This document shows positions 17,881 to 24,177 of a stretch of DNA of 64,000 nt, one piece after another (within the stretch, counting starts at the first letter, position 1; each line of letters opens with the position of its first letter). Origin of the DNA: JAUJOE01 sp038252945 (GTDB lineage Bacteria > Actinomycetota > Actinomycetes > Propionibacteriales > Nocardioidaceae); NCBI GenBank assembly GCA_038252945.1, contig JBBSHN010000002.1:1-64000 (forward strand), read 5' to 3'. Made by a program: the position numbers and the translations under genes. Below the pieces are notes generated by a model, which worked only from the letters and a program-made list of their open reading frames with translations, was not told the DNA's origin and did no database searches.

Positions 17881-18085
17881 CACCTCCTGGGGCGGTTGCC
17901 CAGGAGGTGCGGGCGACGGGCAAGTTCGCGGTGCCACCACACCTTTGTCGACGCCAACGACGCGTCGGCCTCAATCAGGTGCAGCTCGAGAGTGTCTTCA
18001 TCGCCAGGCATGCAGTCCGCCTTCTCAGCTGCCGGCGGCTCTCTGGGCTGGCCGAACCCTGCGACTACTCGTCTCCGTCGTCGCT
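17881..18085 (-). promoter_or_regulatory. T-box riboswitch (translational type) of aspS, specifier GAC (Asp)
   Basis: Read on the minus strand. AGTA (18069-18066) and GAA (17999-17997) form the usual specifier-loop pair, followed directly by GAC (17996-17994), an aspartate codon. GAGA/UCUC closes the stem below the loop and UCGC.AGG/CCU.GGCGA continues it above. The T-box sequence GGTGGCACCGCG lies within 17943-17927; its UGGC pairs with a tRNA 3' end GCCA, as for tRNA-Asp. A hairpin with arms 17881-17893 and 17898-17909 buries the AGGAGGTG ribosome binding site that sits 3 bases before the ATG. This predicts that uncharged tRNA-Asp opens the binding site. Confidence 0.88.
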
Positions 18086-18132
18086 GCGGGTGCCAGTCTA
18101 GGGCCCCCAAGGCATTCTGGCGGTCTGTCGTT

Positions 18133-18168
18133 TGACTCGTATGACACGCATGACTTGTATGACAAGGT
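18133..18168. repeat. Four 9-bp TGAC repeats in the aspS/SRAP intergenic region
   Basis: TGAC occurs at 18133, 18142, 18151 and 18160, exactly 9 bases apart, each unit reading close to TGACNNGTA. The array ends 8 bases before the start of the SRAP gene and lies upstream of the aspS leader. It could be an operator or part of a promoter; a chance micro-duplication is also possible. Confidence 0.5.
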
Positions 18169-18175
18169 TGGCGTC

Positions 18176-18949
18176 ATGTGCGGGCGCTACGCCTCCAGCC
18201 GCAAGCCGGAAGATCTGGTCGAGGAGTTCGAGGTCGACCGAGTCGTCGTCGACGTACCGCTGCAGTCGGACTACAACGTCGCTCCGACCAAAGAGGTCTA
18301 CGTCGTCCTTGAGCGCGCGCCGAAGGACGCCGAGACAGCAGCGGAAAAACAGCGCCGGCTTTCGGTTGTCACCTGGGGACTCGTGCCGTCATGGGCAAAG
18401 GACCGCTCCATCGGCTCACGGCTCATCAACGCGCGAGTCGAGACGTTGACGGAGAAGCCGTCGTTTCGACGAGCCTTCGTGAAACGCCGATGCCTTCTGC
18501 CCGCCGATGGTTACTACGAGTGGTACCCGACCTCGCAGCTGTCGAAGAGCAACAAGCCGATCAAGCAGCCCTTCTTCATCCGACCTGCTGACGGAAGCGG
18601 GCTGGCGATGGCGGGTCTCTACGAGATTTGGCGCGATCCAGATGTGCCCGAGGATGATCAGGGGGCGTTTGTGTGGACGACCACCGTGATCACCACGACG
18701 GCCGAGGACGCGCTCGGCCACATCCACGACCGAATGCCGATGATCGTGGAGCCGGATCGTTACGCCGAGTGGCTTGATCCGAACCGCACCGACCCTGACC
18801 AACTGCGCCACCTTCTCAGTCCCGCCACCCCCGACCGGTTGGAGGCATTTCCAGTGTCCACCGAGGTGAACTTCGTGAAGAACAACGGACCCGGTTTGAT
18901 CGAGCCGCTTCCGGTCGAAGATGGTTCGCCAGCGCTCTTCGACGCGTGA
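18176..18949 (+). CDS. SOS response-associated peptidase (SRAP / YedK-HMCES family)
   Basis: 257 residues starting MCGRYASS. Cys2 becomes the N-terminal residue after Met removal and forms the thiazolidine crosslink with abasic sites in single-stranded DNA. Other family residues are visible: NVAPTKEVYVV, RLINARVETL, the glutamate in DGYYEWY, and the histidine in GHIHDRMPMIV. The protein shields abasic sites during replication. ATG 18176 is the only start giving Cys2. The next gene overlaps its stop (GTGA). No LexA box of the TCGAAC-N4-GTTCGA form is visible upstream. Confidence 0.93.
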   Translation: MCGRYASSRKPEDLVEEFEVDRVVVDVPLQSDYNVAPTKEVYVVLERAPKDAETAAEKQRRLSVVTWGLVPSWAKDRSIGSRLINARVETLTEKPSFRRAFVKRRCLLPADGYYEWYPTSQLSKSNKPIKQPFFIRPADGSGLAMAGLYEIWRDPDVPEDDQGAFVWTTTVITTTAEDALGHIHDRMPMIVEPDRYAEWLDPNRTDPDQLRHLLSPATPDRLEAFPVSTEVNFVKNNGPGLIEPLPVEDGSPALFDA

Positions 18950-19575
18950 CCACGACAGTCCGCACCATCGCCACGCCGTACGGCGACGCCCGGCTGCACA
19001 CCGACCGCGCTCGGCGTCCGCTGGCAGCTTTGGCGCTCGGTCACGGTGCTGGACGAGGGGTGGACGCTCCGGACCTTGTGTCACTGGCTCGAGATCTGCC
19101 CCGCGCCGGGATCACTGTGTTCCGTATCGAGCAGCCGTGGCGGGTCGCGGACCGACGGGTGGCAGGCCCCCCGCAGACGCTCGACGTCGCCACGATCGCC
19201 TGCCTCAACGCCATTCGTGTGCGCTGCCCCCTCGTGCTGGGTGGCCGAAGCGCCGGAGCTCGGGTTGCGTGCCGGCTCGCCGCTTCCCTAGGAGCGGTCG
19301 GGTGCATTGCGCTGGCCTTTCCTCTGCATGTCACCGGAAGCGAGACCTCTCGTGTGGATGAGCTGACGCAGGCGCAAGTCCCCACCTTGGTGGTGCAGGG
19401 TGAGCGAGACCGGATGGGACGTCCCAGCGAGTTCCCTGACGGAGTCGACATGACGGTCATACCTGACGCCGACCATAGTTTCGCCGTACCGCGTCTAGCC
19501 GAGCTGTCTCAGACGGAGGTGTACACGCTGGTGACCGAAGCCGTCCTCGAGTGGGTCACGGCGCGGGTAACCTGA
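18946..19575 (+). CDS. Alpha/beta hydrolase (KANL3/Tex30-like)
   Basis: 209 residues from the GTG that overlaps the SRAP stop. It has ALALGHGAGRGVDAPD near the oxyanion region, the nucleophile elbow GGRSAGARVA, then VQGERDRMG and DADHSF for the acid and histidine of the triad. This layout matches the small actinobacterial alpha/beta hydrolases related to KANL3/Tex30. The substrate is unknown. It is probably translated together with the SRAP protein and ends just before the sigR promoter. Confidence 0.85.
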   Translation: MTTTVRTIATPYGDARLHTDRARRPLAALALGHGAGRGVDAPDLVSLARDLPRAGITVFRIEQPWRVADRRVAGPPQTLDVATIACLNAIRVRCPLVLGGRSAGARVACRLAASLGAVGCIALAFPLHVTGSETSRVDELTQAQVPTLVVQGERDRMGRPSEFPDGVDMTVIPDADHSFAVPRLAELSQTEVYTLVTEAVLEWVTARVT

Positions 19576-19580
19576 GCCGG

Positions 19581-19606
19581 GGAATTCTTGTGCATCGTCG
19601 TCGGTT
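19581..19606 (+). promoter_or_regulatory. SigR-type promoter upstream of sigR
   Basis: GGAAT (19581-19585, preceded by GG) and GTT (19604-19606) are separated by exactly 18 bases. This equals the published SigR/SigH consensus GGAAT-N18-GTT. It lies about 105 bases upstream of the sigR ATG and predicts positive autoregulation under thiol-oxidative stress. Confidence 0.75.
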
Positions 19607-19711
19607 AAAGCCTGTGTGACCTGCCACCTTTTGGAGCGCCCGAGGTCGAGGCTTATGCACGCGCCGGCAAAAGCGGAACATCGTCGGCCCTGGTCGCTAC
19701 CCTTTCGTGTG

Positions 19712-20341
19712 ATGACTTCACTTCCTACATCTGAGTCACTCGAGGAGCGCACGGCTCGATTCGAGCGGGATGCGCTTGTCCACCTTGACCAGCTGTACTC
19801 AGCGGGGTTGCGCATGACGCGCAATCCCCAAGACGCAGAAGATCTGGTTCAAGAGACCTACACGAAGGCGTTCGCTGCCTTTCACCAGTTCAAGCAAGGC
19901 ACCAACCTCAAGGCCTGGCTCTACCGCATCCTGACCAATGCGTTCATCAACACCTATCGCAAGAAGCAGCGTCAGCCTGCGCAAGACCCCCACGAGCAGA
20001 TCGAAGACTGGCAGCTAGCCCGAGCGGAGACCCACACCTCCTCCGGCCTCAAGTCGGCTGAGATGGAAGCGCTTGAGCACCTGCCCGACAGTGACGTCAA
20101 ACAGGCGCTACAGGCCCTTCCTGAGGAGTTCCGGCTCGCTGTCTATCTGGCGGATGTTGAGGGTTTCGCCTACAAAGAAATCGCCGACATCATGGGCACT
20201 CCGGTCGGCACTGTCATGTCCCGGCTGCATCGTGGTCGTGCCCAACTGCGCAATCGCCTCAGTAATTATGCCGCCGAGCGCGGGGTGACTCGCGCCCCCG
20301 CCGACACAGCCTCGCTGCGCGAGCCGGAGGTCACGCCATGA
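19712..20341 (+). CDS. sigR: ECF sigma factor SigR (SigH), thiol-oxidative stress
   Basis: 209 residues from ATG 19712. Region 2 reads HLDQLYSAGLRMTRNPQDAE then DLVQETYTKAF, with KAWLYRILTNAFINTYRKKQ. Region 4 has LPEEFRLAVYLADVEGFAYK with EIADIMGTPVGTVMSRLHRG. These are diagnostic of the SigR/SigH (ECF12) group, which turns on thioredoxin, mycothiol and protease genes when disulfides accumulate. rsrA follows with an ATGA overlap, the conserved arrangement. A consensus SigR promoter lies upstream. GTG 19709 is an alternative start. Confidence 0.96.
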   Translation: MTSLPTSESLEERTARFERDALVHLDQLYSAGLRMTRNPQDAEDLVQETYTKAFAAFHQFKQGTNLKAWLYRILTNAFINTYRKKQRQPAQDPHEQIEDWQLARAETHTSSGLKSAEMEALEHLPDSDVKQALQALPEEFRLAVYLADVEGFAYKEIADIMGTPVGTVMSRLHRGRAQLRNRLSNYAAERGVTRAPADTASLREPEVTP

Positions 20342-20751
20342 GCTGTGGGCGTGCAGCCGGCGTCAACTGTGCAGAGATCTTGGAGCGTCTGTACGAGTTC
20401 GTCGATTCAGAACTCGACGAAGACTACTGGCGCAAGCTGCAAGCCCACCTCGATGAGTGCTCACCGTGCCTGCGCCGAGTCGATCTGGAGCGCTTGGTCA
20501 AGTCGCTCGTCGCCCGAGCCTGCTGTGAGCAGGCGCCGGTCGAGCTTCGGCAGCGCGTGCTGTTTTCGATCCGACATTGCCAGTCAAGCTTCGGCGAGAC
20601 CCATGTCGGAGATGACTCCTCAGTCGGGTCCAAGGGTGCGCCGTTCGACGTGAGCCGGCCTTCAAGACTAGGCGGGCTCCCATTCGACGTGAGTGGGGGG
20701 TCACCCGCGCAGGAGCCGCCGTTCCGGGCCACTGGAGGGTGGCCTAGCTGA
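20338..20751 (+). CDS. rsrA: Mycothiol-system anti-sigma factor RsrA
   Basis: 137 residues. The zinc anti-sigma residues fall at Cys11, His37, Cys41 and Cys44 (HLDECSPC), the same spacing as Streptomyces RsrA. Reduced zinc-bound RsrA holds SigR; oxidation forms a disulfide, expels zinc and frees SigR. The start overlaps the sigR stop. The protein is longer than the usual ~100 residues: after residue ~88 there is a low-complexity Gly/Pro/Ser tail with a repeated PFDVS element (encoded by matching CGACGTGAG segments at 20646 and 20685). The tail may be a recent duplication. Confidence 0.95.
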   Translation: MSCGRAAGVNCAEILERLYEFVDSELDEDYWRKLQAHLDECSPCLRRVDLERLVKSLVARACCEQAPVELRQRVLFSIRHCQSSFGETHVGDDSSVGSKGAPFDVSRPSRLGGLPFDVSGGSPAQEPPFRATGGWPS

Positions 20752-20795
20752 CTGCTGCGGGACCGTGAGTGGGGCCGCCGCGCCTCGTCGTACCG

Positions 20796-20870
20796 CTAAG
20801 AGTTCGGGCGCTTGCCGTGATTCGCGGCCTTTTTGCGACGTGCCCGCCGCTTGCGTCCGGTCTTGCTCAT
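20796..20870 (-). CDS. 50S ribosomal protein bL37
   Basis: A 24-residue basic peptide, MSKTGRKRRARRKKAANHGK then RPNS. It matches the actinobacteria-specific small subunit bL37 first seen in mycobacterial ribosome structures (24 residues, ending ANHGKRPN-). It is too short for ordinary gene calling. It lies convergent to rsrA, next to the sigR-rsrA locus. A GGGGAGGG site at 20887-20894 is better spaced for the in-frame ATG at 20879 (adding MVV), so the true N-terminus may be three residues longer. Confidence 0.85.
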   Translation of the reverse strand: MSKTGRKRRARRKKAANHGKRPNS

Positions 20871-20944
20871 GACGACCATTCTTGCACCCTCCCCAAACGC
20901 CCGACTTTGTCGGTGTCGGCCACGAATTGAGGTGTCGGCGAGGC

Positions 20945-21370
20945 TCAGGTCGACTCTAGGTACTCCTTGGCCAGGCGTTTCGGGGTTCGAGCCAACCATG
21001 CTTCGGTGAGGAGTTCCTCGAGCTCTGCCTCCGTGATCGCCTCGAGGCGAACCAACACAGCCCGGTAGCCGTTGAAATGCGGTGTGGTGAAGTACACCGC
21101 GGGATCGTCGGCGAGGAACGCCTCCTTGACGCCAAGGTCGGCGACATGCGCCGCGAGAACCGGCCCTTCAGGTGCCTGGTCACCCAAGGCCTCGAGATCG
21201 CTTCGTCGGAGTGGACGCTCCCAGGCGAAGGTCTTGTTACGCACTCGCCAGCTCAGGGTGCTGTCGGACTGCTCGCGGACCTCCGGAAGCCGACCGGCCA
21301 TTCGGCGTACGTCGTCCCAGGTCGCCACAGCGACACTGTAAGGCTCGCTCACTACACTGCCGTCAGCCAT
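20945..21370 (-). CDS. MmcQ/YjbR family protein
   Basis: About 141 residues from ATG 21370. It has the YjbR/MmcQ fold markers: ATWDDVRRMAGRLPEVREQ near the N-terminus, SWRVRNKTFAWERPL, and the middle KEAFLADDPAVYFTTPHFNG with RAVLVRLEAI. Proteins of this family have a double-wing DNA-binding-like fold and no firm function. No clear ribosome binding site precedes 21370, so a GTG further in is possible. It follows whiB1 on the same strand, separated by a three-copy 22-bp repeat. Confidence 0.82.
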   Translation of the reverse strand: MADGSVVSEPYSVAVATWDDVRRMAGRLPEVREQSDSTLSWRVRNKTFAWERPLRRSDLEALGDQAPEGPVLAAHVADLGVKEAFLADDPAVYFTTPHFNGYRAVLVRLEAITEAELEELLTEAWLARTPKRLAKEYLEST

Positions 21371-21435
21371 GGTCGTTGAGAATCTGTGCGCCACTAGACC
21401 CGGTTCAACGCACCGGAGAGCGCCGGCTGGAGGAG

Positions 21436-21501
21436 CCACGAGTGACGGCTCAATACACCACGACTGACGGCTGAACGAACCACAAGTGACGGGTCAACGA
21501 G
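21436..21501. repeat. Three tandem 22-bp repeats between whiB1 and the YjbR gene
   Basis: Units begin CCACGAGTGACGGCTCAA (21436), CCACGACTGACGGCTGAA (21458) and CCACAAGTGACGGGTCAA (21480), each exactly 22 bases long. A 22-base period places the units on the same DNA face about every two helix turns, which fits a protein-binding array. It ends 2 bases before the whiB1 stop and lies ~65 bases upstream of the YjbR start. Confidence 0.85.
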
Positions 21502-21503
21502 AA

Positions 21504-21752
21504 TTAGGCGCGAACGCGGGTGCGGGCGTTGCGACGCTTGAGCGCCCGGCGCTCGTCCTCCGACATGCCGCCCCAGACCCCGTGGTCTTGCCCTTCTTCG
21601 AGCGCCCACACAAGGCAGTGCTCGCGCACATCACACCGGAGGCACACCGACTTGGCGTCTCTGATCTGCAGAAGGGCAGGACCGGTGTTACCGATCGGGA
21701 AAAAAAGCTCCGGGTCCTCGTCGAGGCACGCGGCGCGGTGGCGCCAATCCAT
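21504..21752 (-). CDS. whiB1: WhiB1-type iron-sulfur transcription regulator
   Basis: 82 residues with the four cluster-binding cysteines at positions 9, 37, 40 and 46 (CLDED..., CLRCDVREHC). The turn GVWGGMSEDERR and the basic tail ALKRRNARTRVRA follow. Spacing and sequence match mycobacterial WhiB1 / Streptomyces WblE, an essential 4Fe-4S protein that binds the primary sigma factor and reacts with nitric oxide. Its position near sigR-rsrA is the same as whiB1-sigH in mycobacteria. A CRP-like site lies 50-70 bases upstream. Confidence 0.95.
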   Translation of the reverse strand: MDWRHRAACLDEDPELFFPIGNTGPALLQIRDAKSVCLRCDVREHCLVWALEEGQDHGVWGGMSEDERRALKRRNARTRVRA

Positions 21753-21803
21753 TGTCGTGGAACTCCTTGTTCGTCAACGTCGAGGGCGACGAGTCATCTC
21801 TGC

Positions 21804-21821
21804 TCGTGAATTCACTCACGA
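21804..21821. promoter_or_regulatory. CRP-like operator upstream of whiB1
   Basis: TCGTGA-N6-TCACGA is a perfect inverted repeat with the GTGA-N6-TCAC core of CRP/FNR-family sites. It is centred about 60 bases upstream of the whiB1 start. In Mycobacterium tuberculosis the CRP homologue is known to bind upstream of whiB1, so a similar control is likely here. Confidence 0.7.
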
Positions 21822-21988
21822 AGTCTCTCTCCACAGCGCACTTCATTCGGCACTTACCGCAAAGATTGCCGCAGGGGCGCACCGCGCGCGCCCGTAGACG
21901 ATGGTGGCAAGAGAACGAGCCGCACACAAGACCTAAGGCGCTGTCTGTTGGATCACAAGAGTGCTCCACAGCAAACACTTAGGGTGGC

Positions 21989-22372
21989 GTGGTGGTCGAC
22001 GGCCAGACGATGCGGCGTTTACGGGTGGCAGCCGCGATTGTCGTTGCCGAGGGACTTGCTGCTCTCGCGTTCGGGATCGCCGAACTTGTCCGGGTCCAGA
22101 ACGCACGACTGGTCGTCGGATTGACGACCAGTGTCTTCTTCCTCGTGTACGCCGGTGGGCTCGCCGTCGCTGCGCGCGGACTGGTCCGCTTACGCGGTTG
22201 GAGCCGAGCACCCGTCGTACTTGCTCAGTTCATTCAACTGGGCGTGGCCTGGAGCTTCTACGGAAACTCCACGAGTTGGATCGCCATCGTTCTTGCCGTG
22301 CCAGCGTTTGTCGTGCTGCTCGTTGTGTTCACCCCCGCGACGACAGACGCGATCTACGGATCGCGGGAGTAA
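21989..22372 (+). CDS. Four-helix membrane protein, unknown function
   Basis: 127 residues with four predicted membrane segments (about 11-30, 40-62, 72-92 and 98-115). Short basic loops join them (RGLVRLRGWSR). The start could be GTG 21989 or GTG 21992. Small proteins of this shape (integral membrane, 'VQLPVAWSF..G' third helix) are widespread in actinobacteria and unassigned. It is divergent from whiB1 and convergent with sodN. I do not recognise a functional family. Confidence 0.75.
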   Translation: MVVDGQTMRRLRVAAAIVVAEGLAALAFGIAELVRVQNARLVVGLTTSVFFLVYAGGLAVAARGLVRLRGWSRAPVVLAQFIQLGVAWSFYGNSTSWIAIVLAVPAFVVLLVVFTPATTDAIYGSRE

Positions 22373-22390
22373 CGGCAGGCGCCAGCGGGT

Positions 22391-22795
22391 TTAGGCCGCG
22401 GCCTTCGTCTCGGAGAAGATCGTCGCGATCTCGTCGATCTTGGCAATGAGCTGGTCAGCGATGTCTTCGTCGAACGTTCCCTTGGCGCCGGAAGCCCCGG
22501 CCAGCTTGGTCGCCTCGTTGAAGAGCGTGTGCAGATGGGGGTACTTCTCGAAGTGCGGCTGCTTGAAGTAGTCGGTCCACAAGACCCAGAGGTGATGCTT
22601 GACCAGCTGTGCCCGCTCCTCCTTGATGATGATCGCTCGCGTTCGGAAGTCGGGGTCGTTGTTGGCAGCCACCTTGCCGATGATCATCTTGATCGACTCA
22701 GCCTCGATACGTGCCTGAGCCGGGTCGTAGACGCCGCAGGGCAGATCGCAGTGGGCCGAGACGTCCAGCGTAGGTGCGAAGAAGCGAGCAAACAT
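22391..22795 (-). CDS. sodN: Nickel superoxide dismutase
   Basis: 134 residues. The nickel-hook motif HCDLPCGVYDP starts at residue 15, after a 14-residue leader (MFARFFAPTLDVSA) that must be cut off so that His1 can bind nickel. His1, Cys2 and Cys6 of the mature protein form the site that dismutates superoxide. The rest forms the four-helix hexamer subunit (KYPHLHTLFNEATKLAGASG). The matching leader peptidase gene lies divergently 71 bases away. In Streptomyces this gene is repressed by the nickel sensor Nur; I did not identify a Nur box. Confidence 0.97.
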   Translation of the reverse strand: MFARFFAPTLDVSAHCDLPCGVYDPAQARIEAESIKMIIGKVAANNDPDFRTRAIIIKEERAQLVKHHLWVLWTDYFKQPHFEKYPHLHTLFNEATKLAGASGAKGTFDEDIADQLIAKIDEIATIFSETKAAA

Positions 22796-22866
22796 AGGAA
22801 GTCCTTCAGGGGAGAGAGCGGTTGGGAGACTAGACCGACACTAACTCGCAGCAGCCAGGGGGTGAA

Positions 22867-23181
22867 GTGCGGCCACCAGTCTTCGGCGTCGCGGTCGTGC
22901 ACGGCATCTCGATGCTGCCGTCGCTGCGGCCAGGTGATCGGCTGCTCATCCGGTACGGCGCCCGTCCCCGACCAGGGCACCTTGTCGTGGTGCGGCTGCC
23001 AAACCGACCGGTCGGAGTGAAGCGGGCGTTTCAACGGGTGCACGGTGGCTGGGATGTGCGCAGCGACAACGTCGCCGCCGGGACTGACTCGCGGATTTTC
23101 GGCCCGATTCCGGATGACGACGTGATCGCGGTCGTGCTGAGCCGGGTCTGGCCGCCGCAGCTGATGCGACGGTCTGGTTAG
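22867..23181 (+). CDS. sodX: Nickel-type SOD maturation peptidase (S26 family)
   Basis: 104 residues, a minimal S26 signal-peptidase domain. The catalytic serine is in GISMLPSLRPGDRLLIR and the lysine in VKRAFQRV; GGWDVRSDNVAAGTDSR is the family's box E. There is no strong membrane anchor, matching the cytosolic SodX that removes the leader from SodN. GTG 22867 is the start. It is divergent from sodN rather than co-directional as in Streptomyces, so the two probably share a control region at 22796-22866. Confidence 0.93.
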   Translation: MRPPVFGVAVVHGISMLPSLRPGDRLLIRYGARPRPGHLVVVRLPNRPVGVKRAFQRVHGGWDVRSDNVAAGTDSRIFGPIPDDDVIAVVLSRVWPPQLMRRSG

Positions 23182-23190
23182 GCTGACGCG

Positions 23191-24159
23191 ATGCTCGCCG
23201 CTTACGCCGCCTCGACCTCGGCCGGCGACCCGCTGTCCGGGCTCGTCGTGGGGGAGCGGCCGGAACCACCGTTGCCCGAGGGCTGGACGACAGTCGAGGT
23301 CAAAGCCGCCGCTTTGAATCATCACGACCTGTGGTCGTTGCGAGGCGTGGGGCTGCCAGGCGACAAGCTCCCTATGACTCTCGGGTGCGACGCGGCCGGA
23401 GTCGACGACGAGGGCAATCACGTCATTGTTCACGCGGTGGTCAGCCACCCCGACTGGGTCGGCGACGAGACGCTCGACCCGAGCCGGTCGCTCCTCTCCG
23501 AGCGCTACCAGGGCACCTTGGCCGAGCGCGTCGTCGTACCGCGTCGCAACGTCGTGCCCAAGCCTGCTTCTCTGTCATTCGAGCAAGCCGCGTGCTTACC
23601 GACCGCGTGGCTTACGGCATACCGGATGCTCTTCACGCAGTCCGGGCTGCGAGCCGGAAACACTGTGTTGATCCAAGGGGCTGGCGGAGGCGTGGCGACG
23701 GCTTTGATCGCCCTGGGGCAAGCGGGCGGCCTGCGCGTATTCGTCACGAGTCGAGACGGCGACAAGCGGGCTCGGGCCATGGAACTCGGAGCACATGAGG
23801 CGTTCGAGTCCGGCGCGCGGTTGCCCCTTCGGGTCGACGCCGTGATGGAGACGGTTGGCGAGGCGACTTGGAGCCACTCGATCAAGTCGCTGCGCCCAGG
23901 CGGGACTGTGGTGATCTCCGGTACGACGTCGGGTGCGGCCCCAAGCAACGCGGAGCTCACTCGAATTTTCTTCCTGCAACTGCGCATCCAGGGCTCGACG
24001 ATGGGCACCCGGTCCGAGCTCGAGCAGTTGGTCAACCTTTTGGACGTGTCCGGAGTGCGACCGTTGATTGACCGAATTCTCCCGCTCGAGCGGGCCAAGG
24101 AAGGGTTCGAGGCCATGCAGTCCGGTGACCTATTCGGCAAAGTGGTCTTCACCGTCTAG
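23191..24159 (+). CDS. Zinc-type alcohol dehydrogenase-like / quinone oxidoreductase (MDR family)
   Basis: 322 residues of the medium-chain dehydrogenase/reductase family. The N-terminal catalytic domain has VEVKAAALNHHDLWSLRGVG and LGCDAAG. The Rossmann dinucleotide motif is VLIQGAGGGVATALIALGQA, and the end has RILPLERAKEGFEAMQSGDL with FGKVVF. The structural zinc cysteines of classical alcohol dehydrogenases are absent, which favours an NADPH quinone or enone reductase. It begins 9 bases after sodX, so it may be co-transcribed with it. Confidence 0.88.
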   Translation: MLAAYAASTSAGDPLSGLVVGERPEPPLPEGWTTVEVKAAALNHHDLWSLRGVGLPGDKLPMTLGCDAAGVDDEGNHVIVHAVVSHPDWVGDETLDPSRSLLSERYQGTLAERVVVPRRNVVPKPASLSFEQAACLPTAWLTAYRMLFTQSGLRAGNTVLIQGAGGGVATALIALGQAGGLRVFVTSRDGDKRARAMELGAHEAFESGARLPLRVDAVMETVGEATWSHSIKSLRPGGTVVISGTTSGAAPSNAELTRIFFLQLRIQGSTMGTRSELEQLVNLLDVSGVRPLIDRILPLERAKEGFEAMQSGDLFGKVVFTV

Positions 24160-24177
24160 CGCAGACGCGATGACCTC

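Noticed and set aside
21436..21501. CRISPR array
   Set aside because: The repeats are directly adjacent with no spacers, only three copies, and no cas genes are nearby.
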